Shown one piece after another: positions 23,348 to 33,654 of a stretch of 64,000 nt of DNA. The translations under genes were made by a program, and so were the position numbers. The stretch is taken from assembly GCA_026075535.2 (NCBI GenBank), contig AP026539.1, positions 3,844,001 through 3,908,000 of the forward strand. The letters run 5' to 3'. Source of the stretch: Tricholoma matsutake. Lineage: Eukaryota > Basidiomycota > Agaricomycetes > Agaricales > Tricholomataceae. Each line of letters opens with the position of its first letter. Position 1 is the stretch's first letter. The notes beneath the pieces were generated by a model. That model was not told the origin of the DNA, did not search any database, and saw nothing but the letters and a program-made list of their open reading frames with translations.

Positions 23348-23414
23348 CTATAATTAATGAAAAAATGTGTTAGCTTAAAAGAAAACATGAGAAAAGAAAA
23401 AAGACACAACTCAC
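23348..23414 (-). other. Predicted intron, cassette L2
   Basis: Minus-strand GTGAGT donor, AGCTAAC branch site and AATTATAG acceptor; 67 nt. Confidence 0.75.
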
Positions 23415-23667
23415 CTGGGACCCAAACGACGATAGAGTCGTTTGGGCCCATTTCATCGTGTGCTGGCATTGGGCCCATGGCTGTGGGGTGTTCAGGGGGC
23501 AGTGGCGGCAGCAGGATGCGGGAGGGAGGTGTCATCATCGAGTGGTGGTGGTGGTGGTGGTTGGTGATGATCAATGATGAGCTGGCATCATCATTGGTGA
23601 TGCGGCTGTTTTGATTTGTCATCACAGCTGGGGTGGTACATAGAGAGATAAAACTATCTACCTGTAA

Positions 23668-23745
23668 TGATACTTTAGTCTAACAGTTATATTGTTGCCT
23701 TAAATGTACTTTATCATGTGACTATGAGGGTTCAATCCCTGCGGT
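23668..23745 (+). ncRNA. tRNA-like unit, right end of Insert 1
   Basis: A clear B-box GGGTTCAATCCC at 23728-23739 follows ATCATGTGA, a segment shared with the other three tRNA-like units. The A-box (TTTAGTCTAACAG) is weak. It points outward, to the right terminal repeat. Confidence 0.5.
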
Positions 23746-23769
23746 AGCCACTGATTTTTCAGTCAATTA

Positions 23770-23853
23770 TATAAGCAACTCAGACAGTCCTAGGACTGTC
23801 CGAGTGTCCGAGGGGAGTCCGATCAGATTGGGGAGGGGGAGTGTAAAGACCTC
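23770..23853. repeat. Right subterminal repeats and terminal repeat of Insert 1
   Basis: AGTCCTAGGACTGTCCGAG and GAGTCCGATCAG motifs mirror those at the left end, and are followed by GGGGAGTGTAAAGACCTC at the boundary. Confidence 0.7.
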
Positions 23854-25260
23854 CCCTAAAATGATTATTTTGGGGACACAAAAATAGAGTTTGGGACCCA
23901 AAAATGTTTCTCTGCAATACTTCATGCATTGGATTACCCTGTTGAGGTTCTCGAAGTGTTCCCAAATGAATTGTCGAATGCCTGAGTTTTTGGGAATAGT
24001 TTTGTAGGCACCACCACGAAGTTGGTAGTGAGACTTTGGACCTTTGATAGGTGCATCATTGATGTAGGGAATAGTGACATGAGGAATTTCAGGCTGTAGG
24101 ATATGGGTGATGTCGTCATGCATGATTGGTACTGAATTCATCCAACCCATAGGTAGGGTAATGATATGGAGTGCTCCAAAAGGTGTCTGAAATGTGGTTA
24201 GATCACAAGAGGATTCAGTGACTTTCCTTTCATCAAAAGCAACATAGAGGTCTAGCATTCCTCTGCAAGATCATCCACCAAATTGTTCTTCTAAATGTTC
24301 AGGAATTGGTACCACACCTGAGTGCTGTATAGTGACTTTGTTTAGTGGTTTGAGACTGTGCACTGGTCAGAGTGATTTGCCATCTTTCTTCAAAATGCAA
24401 AACCATCGGGAATGATACAATGAGTTTGAAGGTTCATATACACCTGCTTCAATCTTTTTCTTGATCATTCCACAGACTTCTTCATAGATTCCAGGTGGAA
24501 TAGGAATATTTCATTCAACCCAGGGGGTATGGGGAATGATGGGGAATTTGATAGGAGGGAAGAAGTTGGGTTGAAAGCTGCCTCATTCGCTATCCTTCCA
24601 TGTGAAACCCATTTCTTGGTTCCAAATAAAGTCATGCATGAGTTTTCATTCTTCTGGCCATAAGAAATCGCCGGGGTGATTTTTGTCAATGATAGCTTTT
24701 CTTTTGAGCATATATTGAGGAGAGGGGATAGATGATAGAGGATGAGGATTGAGTTTCAGCATATTTTCGAGGGGATCACCAGTGATGTTGCAAATAATGT
24801 GAAATTGGTTGGGGAGGTTGCTAATCACTGGCCAAACTTTTTGTGTGACTGGTTTGTATTTCTTTTTTTGTGTTAGGACAGTTAGATGTGGAGAGTTGGT
24901 TGACAAAATATTGGAAGGGGAAAGTGTCATAGTGTCTTGCATAGTAGAGGCTGTCGAGGCCAATAAATATGTCGCATACTGAACACTGGCTGTTAAATAT
25001 AGATTCACAAGAATCAAGGAGAAAGAAGTAGAGTTGGAGCATTTTGAGGATGCAATTTTGGGAATGTTTGCAGTGTACTCGATCATCATAGAAGATATAG
25101 AGTGGTCAAAAGAAATGATGAAAGCACACTGATCTGTCTCTGAAAACCAATCCTCTAGTTGTGAAAATCCTTGCGAACTTCTTTTCCATCGATGATTAGA
25201 TCAGGGAATGGTAGGAATAGCGCAAGATTGTGTCGAGTTCAGGTCAAAAATCATTATAGT
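23854..25260 (-). pseudogene. Gypsy-2 reverse transcriptase region
   Basis: The minus-strand frame passes LPNQFHIICNITGDPLENM, MGFTWKDSE, WVE-stop-NIPIPPG, YEPSNSLYHSRWFCILKKDG, then DLYVAFDERKVTES, TLPMGWMNSVPI and YINDAPIKGPKS. The catalytic box should read YIDD; Asp became Asn through ATCGAT to ATCAAT. In-frame TGA codons occur at 24646-24648 and near 24587, 24512, 24369 and 24273. At each one recalled relatives have Arg (for example WVERNIPIPPG). The frame ends exactly at the Insert 1 duplication and resumes at 11069. Confidence 0.85.
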
Positions 25261-25267
25261 TTGGGCT

Positions 25268-25825
25268 TCATTTCAGTAATTCTTGACCAAACTTTCTAAG
25301 GACATCGAAAGGTTGTCCAAGAACAATGTCATAGGCTGGATCTCGGATGATGTGAATCTGCATGTAGAGGGTGATGCTACTGACTTCACATGATATGTTC
25401 TGTGCTAAACCTAAACTTTGGTCAATGCCACCATTAGCCAATTGTAGAGGAATATGTATTGAAGAATCATAGGTGAGACCGAGTTCATGACAAACTTCTT
25501 CCAACATTGCAATAATCGAGGAACTGGGATTGACAACACTCTCAACTGGGTTTCTGCCATTGATGTTCATAATAACTGATTGAATGGAGTGAGATTCCTT
25601 CAGTGCAATAAAAGGTTCGGGAGTTTCTCCAGGATGAAGGCTGCTAATATAAGTTTCATAAGGATCGTCAATCACAAAAATATCATCATTGAGAATATTT
25701 GTAGCATTATTTCCTTCAGGTTGCTGGATATGACATGATGTGACCTGTTCCTTCCATTTCATATGAACTTTGGGAGAGAGTGAAAGTAATTCTTTGGAAG
25801 TTAAAGTGATAATCAGGGTTTTCAT
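25268..25825 (-). pseudogene. Gypsy-2 aspartic protease region
   Basis: The frame contains VVNPSSSIIAMLEEVCHELG, then LANGGIDQSLGLAQNISCEV, then IRDPAYDIVLGQPFDVL, which is a retropepsin fold of Agaricomycete Ty3 elements. The catalytic loop is expected to be DPGS. Here it is NPSS, and both changes (GTCGAT to GTCAAT, CCCGGT to CCCAGT) are CpG to CpA. The protease is therefore dead by two CpG transitions. Confidence 0.75.
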
Positions 25826-26825
25826 TGATCGGGTGAAGACATCTTTGGTGATTTTGTCCTTATGAATTGGGCTTGGGTATGGTATGAAGGACCGTCTGTG
25901 TCTTTGCCTTTTCTGGTTGATATGAAATTGTGTTTGTGAGGAGGTAGATACAAATTTTCTTTAGTGCCAGTGTAAGGATGAATTATAGGTTGTGAAGTAG
26001 TTTTGGAGGTCAAAGATGGTACTGAAGTCAAAGTAGGTAGATTAGTTGCCATGGACAAAATGGATGGGATGGGTATGTGTGGGACAGATCGTTTGATTGG
26101 TGCAGGAGCTGGAGGAATTGAAGGCCAAGTAGTAGGAACTGTTGGTACATTCAAGTCAGTTTGTGCAAAGGGTCTACCACTTCATAAAGCATATAGTTCC
26201 TGTTTGAGTTTTGTGATACAATCTTCAGCTGTTGGAGATAAGTTGGTGATTTGATAAACACCTCTGGATGGTGTCATAGAAATTGTTGAAGGTGCAATAT
26301 TATACATCAGGGAAGGGATAACATTGGATTGGGGGTTTCATCAAGTCTATTCATTGATTTGTTCCTTGATAAAATGACTGGGGATGTTTTGAGGAGTAAA
26401 TTGACCATTAGGAAGCATGATTTTGCCTGTTACACTTTTCTTCATTGATATATGATTGGCAAACCAAGCAGTCGCTAATGAAATCTCAGTAAGCCCACAA
26501 AAGATGCAAACTAAATTCTTGAGCTGGTCCAAACAAAGTCCATTGTTAGGTCGAGGAGTATTAGTGGGTTTTGAACCTGCTAAAGCAGTGATGAGAGTGG
26601 CTGCAATTTTTTTGAGGATTGCCATAAGATCTTCCAATTTAATTTGAGGAGATGATGTCAAGGTTGTAGGTATTGACAAAGAGGCCAAAGAATGTGAGCT
26701 AAGTAGGGATGTCAAGTCCAAAACATTAGATCCAGCTAGAATGAATTTTGCTGCTGTGTGGATGTCGTCAAGTGGGTAGGGGTCATCAGGATAGTGATCA
26801 GGAAATTTTAGTTTGAGTCATTGGG
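25822..26825 (-). pseudogene. Gypsy-2 gag C-terminus and gag-pol linker
   Basis: From the Insert 2 boundary the frame reads LKFPDHYPDDPYPLDDIHTA and AAKFILAGSNVLDL. A Ser/Thr-rich stretch and a degenerate zinc knuckle follow (CIFCGL... near 26510), then KIMLPNGQFTPQNIPSHF. A Pro-rich linker (TWPSIPPAPAPIKRSVPHIP) leads to the protease. An in-frame TGA near 26814 lies 3 codons after the junction. Several frame breaks occur between 26160 and 26345. Confidence 0.7.
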
Positions 26826-26849
26826 CAATTCTAGTAAACTTTGCACTCC

Positions 26850-27010
26850 CCCCCCTATTCCTATTGGAGTCCTAGGAGTCCGAGTTTTCCAATAAGAGTC
26901 TGATCAGAATCCGATAGGAGTCCTACTAGTCCGACACTAGTCCTAGTAGTCCAATAGGAATCTGATCGGAATGTATCTTGATGACCATGTACTGTTGTTT
27001 ACAAGAAATT
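26850..27010. repeat. Left subterminal repeats of Insert 2
   Basis: Repeats of CCTATTGGAGTCC, GAGTCCTAGGAGTCCGAG, CTGATCAGAATCCG and AGTCCTAGTAG lie next to the terminal repeat. They resemble the right-end cluster at 50280-50545. Confidence 0.7.
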
Positions 27011-27110
27011 CCTAGTAAAGTCCTAGTAAAGTCCTATGCAATTCCAACATGAAGTCAGACTACCACATTTTGGAAGACTTAACTTTCCCCAAGTGCTTAC
27101 AAAATAAGTG

Positions 27111-27192
27111 GGTAAAGCAGGGATTGAACCATGAACCATGGGATGTAAGTCACATGATGACTAAACAAGCACTCAACCAGTTGAGCCACAGG
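27111..27192 (-). ncRNA. tRNA-like unit, left end of Insert 2
   Basis: Minus strand: A-box-like TGGCTCAACTGGTTGAGTG, then GTTTAGTCATCATGTGAC, then B-box GGTTCAATCCC (about 27120-27130). It is similar to the unit at 11361-11446 and points outward. No confident cloverleaf. Confidence 0.6.
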
Positions 27193-27499
27193 AGAATTAT
27201 TAAACATGTAATACAAAGTCCATTTAATGCACTTAGGGACAGTTCACATATTTTTAACCTCCCTCATGAGAGCTCAAAAAAAAATTGATTAGCCTTCGCG
27301 AAGACGCGAGGAACTAATATAACTAATATAGATTAAAAAAATACCCCCCGACACAAACCCAGGGGGGAGACAATTAATTATACTATTTAAAATTCTACAA
27401 AAACAAAAAACCACCCCCCCCATTTTGCGGGAGGGGAGGGAGTGGTGGTGCATTGCATTTCAGTGTGGAGGTGGTGACACAGCCATTAGCACCCATTCC
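27193..27499. other. Spacer with G/C runs
   Basis: No gene. It contains CCCCCC and GGGGGG runs able to pair (about 27343-27373) and a TTCGCGAAG palindrome near 27293. It corresponds in position to the hairpin spacer at 11447-11644 of Insert 1. Confidence 0.4.
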
Positions 27500-27559
27500 C
27501 AGCCCCTTCAGTGTATTTGGACCATTACAAATGGACCAACTAATGGTGGCTTTAAGCTG

Positions 27560-27850
27560 TTTGAAATGGTCCAGCTAATCTGGGCCCATGGATTATAACA
27601 GACCATAGTAGATAAGTGGGCTCATGTGGTAGATATAAGGTCATGGAAATAGGATGGGCTTATGGGTGATATGAGTACTGCTATAGGCCATTTGTCATGA
27701 ATGGGCCCATGGGTCAAGTCAATACTGCAGTGGACCATATGATGGATAGGCCCATGGGTCATGTCAACACTATAGTGGAACATATGATGGATGGGCCCAT
27801 GGGTTATATATATTAATACTGCAGTGGACCATATGATGAATGGGCCCATG
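27560..27850. repeat. 45-bp tandem array of element A-prime
   Basis: Inverted counterpart of 5190-5515 with the same unit core CCCATGGGCCCATCCATCA. It has one 45-bp unit fewer, and one unit variant (GGGCCTATCC, ending in TTGA) is absent from the first array. Confidence 0.85.
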
Positions 27851-28059
27851 GGTCAAAGGAAGACACACAAGGGTCTCTGCAAGGTCACATGTATTGGTGC
27901 ATGGCATGCTTCAAAGGTTATGTTCTCTGTTGGGCATGCTGGTCAAAATATGTTGAAGTGCTAGCTCCACATCATTACATCAGAAGATAACCATACAAAA
28001 GTTCATTTGTCACCCAGTATGATATTGTATCATGAAATAAAATTGGAAATACAAATCAT

Positions 28060-29440
28060 TCAGACTGGCACAGATGAGAAAGTCTTGGTCACTGTCGTCC
28101 ACTCAGGCGATCTCATCCTCATCCTCTCATGAACATTATCCCTCATATATTGGGCAATACATACCCAGTTCCCATTAATCTCTGAAATTCCATGTCAGAT
28201 TACCTTTCCCAGCAGGAAAACCATTGTTCCCGAAGGATAATCCAGCTTCAATCCAAGGTTCTTGAGTTTCAACCAAGCTCCCTTTTCATAATCTCCGATG
28301 GTCATTAAACAGTCGTACCATGGGCCTTGGGAATTGTTGTCCTGATGCATAGGGGTGATGCAATTACTGATCAAACCATATCCTGAGAAAGGTGTCATCC
28401 ACAGCCGTAAAACCTCTAGCACCTCCTCACCATCCTTTACCATGTCCGGAGAATCTCCCACCTTCTTCAGCACCCCCCAACCAATCTCATACAGTTCAGG
28501 ATGAACAATGCTGAGCAAGGCACCCATCAGTGCAAACGATTCCGAAGTTTCTTTCAGCCATCCAAGTGTGTTCAGGTTCTCCAATCTTGCCTTCAAGGTC
28601 TTTGAAATCTCGGGCTTGAATTTAGGAGTCTAGAACAATCAGAAGATAGAATTAAAGGCCCTGAAATATAAAAACCTTCAACTTACATTGTGTGCTTGCT
28701 GGAACCAAGCTGGCAAGAGATTGATATTGCCAGAATAAGGCTGACATTTTCCAGGAGATTTATAATATTGAGGATCCAAACGCCATTTTGTGCGAGTCGG
28801 ATTCAGAGTAAGGGATCCTCTGAGAGATTGATCCATCTTCAGTGCAGCCTCCCAAAGAATTCTCTATGAGCCAAGTGATAGTCGAATGAATCAGAGGGGG
28901 GTATTATTATATCAACAAGTTCTCACCTGTCTTTCAGGGCTCAGGATGCCAGGCAGGAACCAAAGTAGGATCCATTCATGCATGTCTAGGACAATGGTCA
29001 GCTGGGTAAGTAGTCTCTGTCCACCATAACGGCTTGTCACGATCAAGGAATCCTCCTTGGAGTCGTTCCGACCAGTCGGTCTCTTCAATAACATGTTTGA
29101 GTTGTATCTTTGCACATCAAGATCATTGAATTTCACTGAAATCATTTAGCCAGAAGTTTCAAATTGACAAAATCTAAATATTACTTCTATTGCAATAAGC
29201 ATCAGCTGCCATTGTTGCCATTTGTTCACAGTCAACTGCGAGTTGAACTGATAGTGAAAGTGGAGGAAGTGGGCCAGGATTCTCTTGGTTATAGATTGGC
29301 CAAATTGCCTTCATCTTTGCGAGATTGGGAACATTCTGATTCTCATGGAGCTTCCTTGAAATCACCCACCAAAATCGGGCTCGGAGGTAGTCTGAAACAG
29401 TGTCGGTCAAGAAGAAAGGTGAGTTAGATGGTAATGACAT
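28060..29440 (-). pseudogene. TET/JBP-type dioxygenase, second copy
   Basis: Near-identical inverted twin of the gene at 3604-4984, with the same four exons and the same motifs (HQD, distal His, YMRDNVHERM). I see one amino-acid difference in the last exon (LGLKLDY against LGLELDY). The in-frame TGA before the distal His is shared (28195-28197), so the lesion predates the duplication, or the copies were homogenised. Confidence 0.85.
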
Positions 29441-29743
29441 GTTGAATCTGGTGAATCTGACATAGACAACAGATTGTATTTATATAAATCAGAGGGGCCT
29501 TTATCTACTGATCACTCAAATCAATCTGATATCTGACATTCCAATTGTCAAGAATGTCCAGTGAAATGAAATGTCACTGTGATTGTTGTCCATCCTGATC
29601 CTGATCCCGATTGATGTTATCTTTCATCTATGAACATCATCTGAACATCATCAGTGACTTTGATCTCCGATACCGATAAGCGATCAATGATAGATGTTGA
29701 TTTCTCTAATCATTCTCATCAATATCTATCATTACTCCCAACA

Positions 29744-31336
29744 ATGAGTGCTCCAAAAGTAACATGCCAGGCAGTTGTTGATTATCTCTGCTCCCGGGCT
29801 AGAGCAGCGACACTTGAAGCTAAACAGCCTCATCATCAGTCAGGTCTCAATGAGTATCATCATATTTGGAAAGCCAGGATGAAGCAAGAACTTGTAAGTT
29901 GCATTACTCCTACATAACTACATTTTTATCCAGTGTTAGGGGATTTTGGAAATTATACTTGGATGGATAATCCTTGAGAACAAGTTCCCTTATCTCACCC
30001 CTTTTCAAAAAAGACTGCACTCCTTGGTCATGGATGTATCAAGTTTGGACATCGGCACATTCAAGGGAAGCCTTTCGTCACTCAGGGAGGCTACTACCGA
30101 CATCGACTTGACAAGGATTGTGGAACCATACCTCAATCCTTGGTGGATCATCAGTACTCCCATGGTCATCAATCCAGACCTTTTCCCAGATGTACTGAGA
30201 TTCCAGAATGTGGCATGTAGCACTACATCTCATTATTAGATACTAGAATGATAATATTTTTTATTGATAACAGGTGGGGCCAGGTGTCAATGAAATTGCC
30301 CCTTCCTTCCGATCAAGGGTTTTGCTTGATGTCAGCCAAAGTCAGCAGGACTTGTTGCTGGCATTGGGAATGGTACATGTGGCTGTGGGAGAGCTCTTGA
30401 TAGAAAGGGAAGATCTTGTAGATGATGAGGAGGTCTCCAATGTGGAATGTCCAGTCCGACTTACCTTGCCTTTAACCCAGTGATCAAAAGTAGATAATGG
30501 AGTCTTGATGATTGGAAGTCTGCTTATGGCTATGCAACTTATGTAACAATCAACATTGGATATATTTACTTGAAACTTGAGAGATGGTCAAATCACCAAC
30601 CATGAGCATCAACTGGAATGTATTGCCAGTGTTTATCCATGAAGGTGTCATTGATTTCCCCTTTTTGAACAACGCCAAAGCACAGGAATTCATGGATCTT
30701 CTCTGCTGATGTAGTTTGTTCATGGCAGCAATCAGTCCCGATAGTAATCATTCAATGGAGCATAAATTGCAATATCTGCAAATGATTAGAGAAGAATCGG
30801 TAAGTGAACCAATGGGAACTGTCATTTCATTCAGTTTTCTAAAATCAGACAGGCTGTGGGTCAACAATTCCTGGGGAAATGTTATCTGCAGAGTTTCCAC
30901 ATTATAGTTCCAGAAGTTTATAAGCAAATGCATCATATTGTCAAGACAGAAGAAGAGCTCCTTGGACTCCTTGAAAAGATTAGAGGATTGCATTCTAATT
31001 ACTTACAAGAACATCCCACCACTAGTGGCCAGAAAAGACAGCCCTGGTTCTCAATATCTTTGAACAACCAGTGGGGTATGAGTCTGGAGCAAGCACTTCA
31101 GGCACATAGAGAATTTGTGAGTGATCCTCTTCATCTTGGATTTAATTTTAAATGTAACTGGACAATGCTCATTGTGATCATCTTAGAACATCACTGGTGA
31201 TGAAACCACCAGGCAACACCATCCTATACTTCCAAGGGAACTCCTACCTGCTATAATGGCAGGATATCGAAACATGTTGGAGAGTCAAACAAGAGTGGCT
31301 AGTATTTGGGCAGCTATACAGGATGATTTGAGATAA
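29744..31336 (+). CDS. Unknown cargo gene A, second copy
   Basis: Inverted twin of the gene at 1708-3300, with start MSAPKVTCQ and end AAIQDDLR. Sequence and exon pattern are the same as far as I can read. Function unknown. Its 3-prime end faces satellite 2. Confidence 0.55.
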
Positions 31337-31449
31337 TGGAGAGAGGCTTACCTATGGAATTATATATTGGATAATCATTATTTACATTTGGACCATGAAA
31401 GATATTCCAATGTATGTGAAACGATTACAACAATATAAAACCACCCTGC

Positions 31450-31910
31450 AAAATGAAAGTGAGATCAATCCGACAAAATGACCTGACAAAATGGCCAGAT
31501 AAGTATTCCGACCCGACACCAGATGACCCGACAGTAGATGACCCGACCAGATGATCCGACAAAATGACCCGATGCAATGACCCGACAAAATGACCCAACC
31601 AAAGCGACCCGACACTAGATGACCCAACACCAGATGACCCAACAAGATGATCCAACAAAATGACCTGACAAAATGACCCGACAAAATGACCCGACACCAG
31701 ATGACCCGACCATAGATGACCCAACAAAACGAGTCGTTTATCAGGTCATAGTGTCAGGTCATCTGGTGTTGGCTCATTGTGTTGGGTCATTTTGTCAGGT
31801 CATTTTGTCAGGTCATCAGGTCATTTTGTCAGGTCATCATTTTGTTGGGTCATTTTGTCGGGTCATTGTGTCGGGTCATTTTGTCAGGTCATTTTGTCGG
31901 GTATTTCTGC
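31450..31910. repeat. Palindromic CpG satellite 2
   Basis: Inverted counterpart of satellite 1. The GACCCGACAAAAT orientation runs to about 31735 and the reverse orientation to about 31905, then stops abruptly at Harbinger sequence. The arms differ from satellite 1 by a few unit gains and losses. Confidence 0.9.
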
Positions 31911-31929
31911 TATCATCATTTTGGACTCA

Positions 31930-32866
31930 TAGGTTCACAGATACTTCCGTAAAATGGCTCATATCTTTGCATTTGCTCCTTTCAATTCCAAATACATAAA
32001 ACAAATATCCCCCAACAATCCACCTTCATCAAGACTTTTCAACAATCCGAAATTATGGCCTTTTCTCCGATCTGCCCTTGGGGCAATTGATGGTAGCCAC
32101 ATCCATGCCACTGCTTGTGCTGAGTATCATGAAGCATGGCGCAACCGGAAGGGCTTCATATCACAGAACTGCTTGTTCAGTTGTTTGTTCGATCTTCTTT
32201 TCACATATGTCCTTACTGGATGGGAGGGCTCTGCATCAGATGCCCGAGTTTATGAAAGTGCTATCTCTGATGATCTAATTGTACCTGAGGGATCATATCT
32301 CCTTGCTGATGCAGGCTTCCCACATTGCAAGGAGCTTCTTGTTCCCTACCGCGGCATCCGTTATCATCTTGCTGAATGGGGGCATGCCTCATTACGGTAT
32401 GTTTGTGTTTTTCAGTATAAGGCATGCCTAAATTCATGAAATGTCCAGACCACAAAATAAGGAGGAGCTTTTCAACTTGCATCATGCTCAGGCAAGAAAT
32501 GCAATCGAGCGCATTTTTGGAGTTCTCAAGAAGCGCTTTCGCATACTTTTGATTGGCCCAGAATATGACATGACAATCCAAGCACAAATTCCGGCAGCAT
32601 TGTGTGCTATACATAATTTTATTCGCATTCATGATCATCACAAAGAAGAACTTGCAAGTGAAGAATACCCAAACCAAGGTGGCCACACTGGTGATGGCTT
32701 TGTGCAACAAGCCAGCAATGTAGAAGACAACAACCCAAATGGGGCAGTTGCGGGTCAGCAAAACGAGATTGCACAGTCAATGTGGAATAGCTATCAGGCG
32801 ATTTTGCGAGAACGCGAGGCCAGTGACAACGTCGATGAATTTTTGTACAATACAGATGTAGAGTAA
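31930..32866 (+). pseudogene. PIF/Harbinger transposase (HARBI1-like, DDE_Tnp_4), truncated
   Basis: Two exon-like frames encode FNNPKLWPFLRSALGAIDGS (first Asp near 32090), FISQNCLFSCLFDLLFTYVL and GWEGSASDARVYESA (second Asp). These are followed by YLLADAGFPHCKELLVPYRG. An intron-like gap near 32400-32450 precedes NKEELFNLHHAQARNAIERI with FGVLKKRFRIL (catalytic Glu in IERIFG). These are the diagnostic blocks of HARBI1 nucleases. The N-terminal helix-turn-helix is missing at the satellite junction near 31910. The gene is inactive as it stands. Confidence 0.85.
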
Positions 32867-33027
32867 TACAGTGTACAGTACAGTTAGTGTACAAAAATTT
32901 AGGATACAGCTGGCTTCAAGATCATTTGGAGAGCATAACGCAATGTATTTTCCCACTGCACATCAGACATGGCTATGAGACTACCGGCAGCATTTGGATT
33001 ATTGCTATAATAGAATGAAAGAGCACC

Positions 33028-33435
33028 TCATTCATTATCATCAATATGGTCTGCATTTTTGATCAGCTCCATTGCCAACTCGATTCGCCGTGCATCCGAT
33101 TGAAACAGGCTTTGTTGCATAGTCATATTAAGATTGTTGATGGCCCCAGTTGCTCCAACGAGAGTAGAGATGCTTGTATTGGTCTTCGTCGATGTCGTTG
33201 CACTTGATTGTGGCTTTGAAGCAGTTTTGGACGGTGGCCGATCGGGCATGTGATCATCCCCTGATGCCCATTTGCATTTTCCCGATGACTTTGATTTCAC
33301 TGAGGGCATGCTAGGAGCTGATGCTGGGGTAGGGGGATGTGAGGATGCTGACGTAGGGGGATGCAAAGATGCCGAAGCAGGGGGCTGTGAGAATGCTGAT
33401 GTAAGGGGATGCGAAGGGGGCTGTGAGAATGCCAA
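33028..33435 (-). CDS. Harbinger accessory ORF2 candidate
   Basis: A convergent minus-strand frame has Ser/Pro repeats (SASSHPPTPASA), a basic segment (KSKSSGKCKWASG) and a C-terminal helix (ARRIELAMELIKNADHIDDN). Harbinger elements commonly carry a second, oppositely oriented DNA-binding ORF, and the C-terminal pattern fits fungal versions. The DNA-binding N-terminus is not visible here. Moderate confidence by context. Confidence 0.5.
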   Translation of the reverse strand: MAFSQPPSHPLTSAFSQPPASASLHPPTSASSHPPTPASAPSMPSVKSKSSGKCKWASGDDHMPDRPPSKTASKPQSSATTSTKTNTSISTLVGATGAINNLNMTMQQSLFQSDARRIELAMELIKNADHIDDNE

Positions 33436-33654
33436 AGCAAGAGGGGCTGAGGATGGAGTCGTTGTTGGGACTGATAGGATAGAGAGCGAAGATGAGGCTG
33501 TTGCAGGTAGTTGGCCTAGTCAACAATGATCAGTATAATTGATTCCATAATGAAATGATTTCCCTTGCATCCTGATTTGTACTTGTTTCAATACCACAAC
33601 ACCAAAAATACACTTATCCACCATCACATCACATACATTACATCACTATACGCT
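33436..33654. other. Junction between Harbinger and the next cargo gene
   Basis: No gene recognised. Tandem GATGCNGANG repeats from about 33315 belong to the accessory ORF; beyond 33535 the sequence is AT-rich 5-prime region of the next gene. Confidence 0.4.

Larger units (their letters stand above)
23020..23663 (-). repeat. Hairpin-intron cassette block L2, outer part
   Basis: It holds two good introns (listed) and perfect stem-loops next to their donors: 23090-23101 with 23108-23119 (12-bp stem GACCCAAGAGAC) and 23421-23430 with 23437-23446 (10-bp stem). Two GCGAGCA-type palindromes lie near 23156 and 23235. A third, very short intron-like gap (23628-23661) is doubtful. Confidence 0.7.
11070..23853. 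mobile_element. Insert 1: DNA-transposon-like element with 9-bp duplication
   Basis: The left end reads CAGTACTTTACACTCCCC and the right end, in reverse complement, GAGGTCTTTACACTCCCC. Both sides carry the 9-bp duplication CCCTAAAAT (11061-11069 and 23854-23862), and removal restores the Gypsy-2 pol frame. Without the nested LINE the element is about 1.8 kb and has no transposase, so it is non-autonomous. It contains subterminal GGAC/GTCC repeats, outward tRNA-like units at both ends and a hairpin-intron cassette block. A 9-bp duplication suggests Mutator-like mobilisation; this is inference. Confidence 0.8.
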
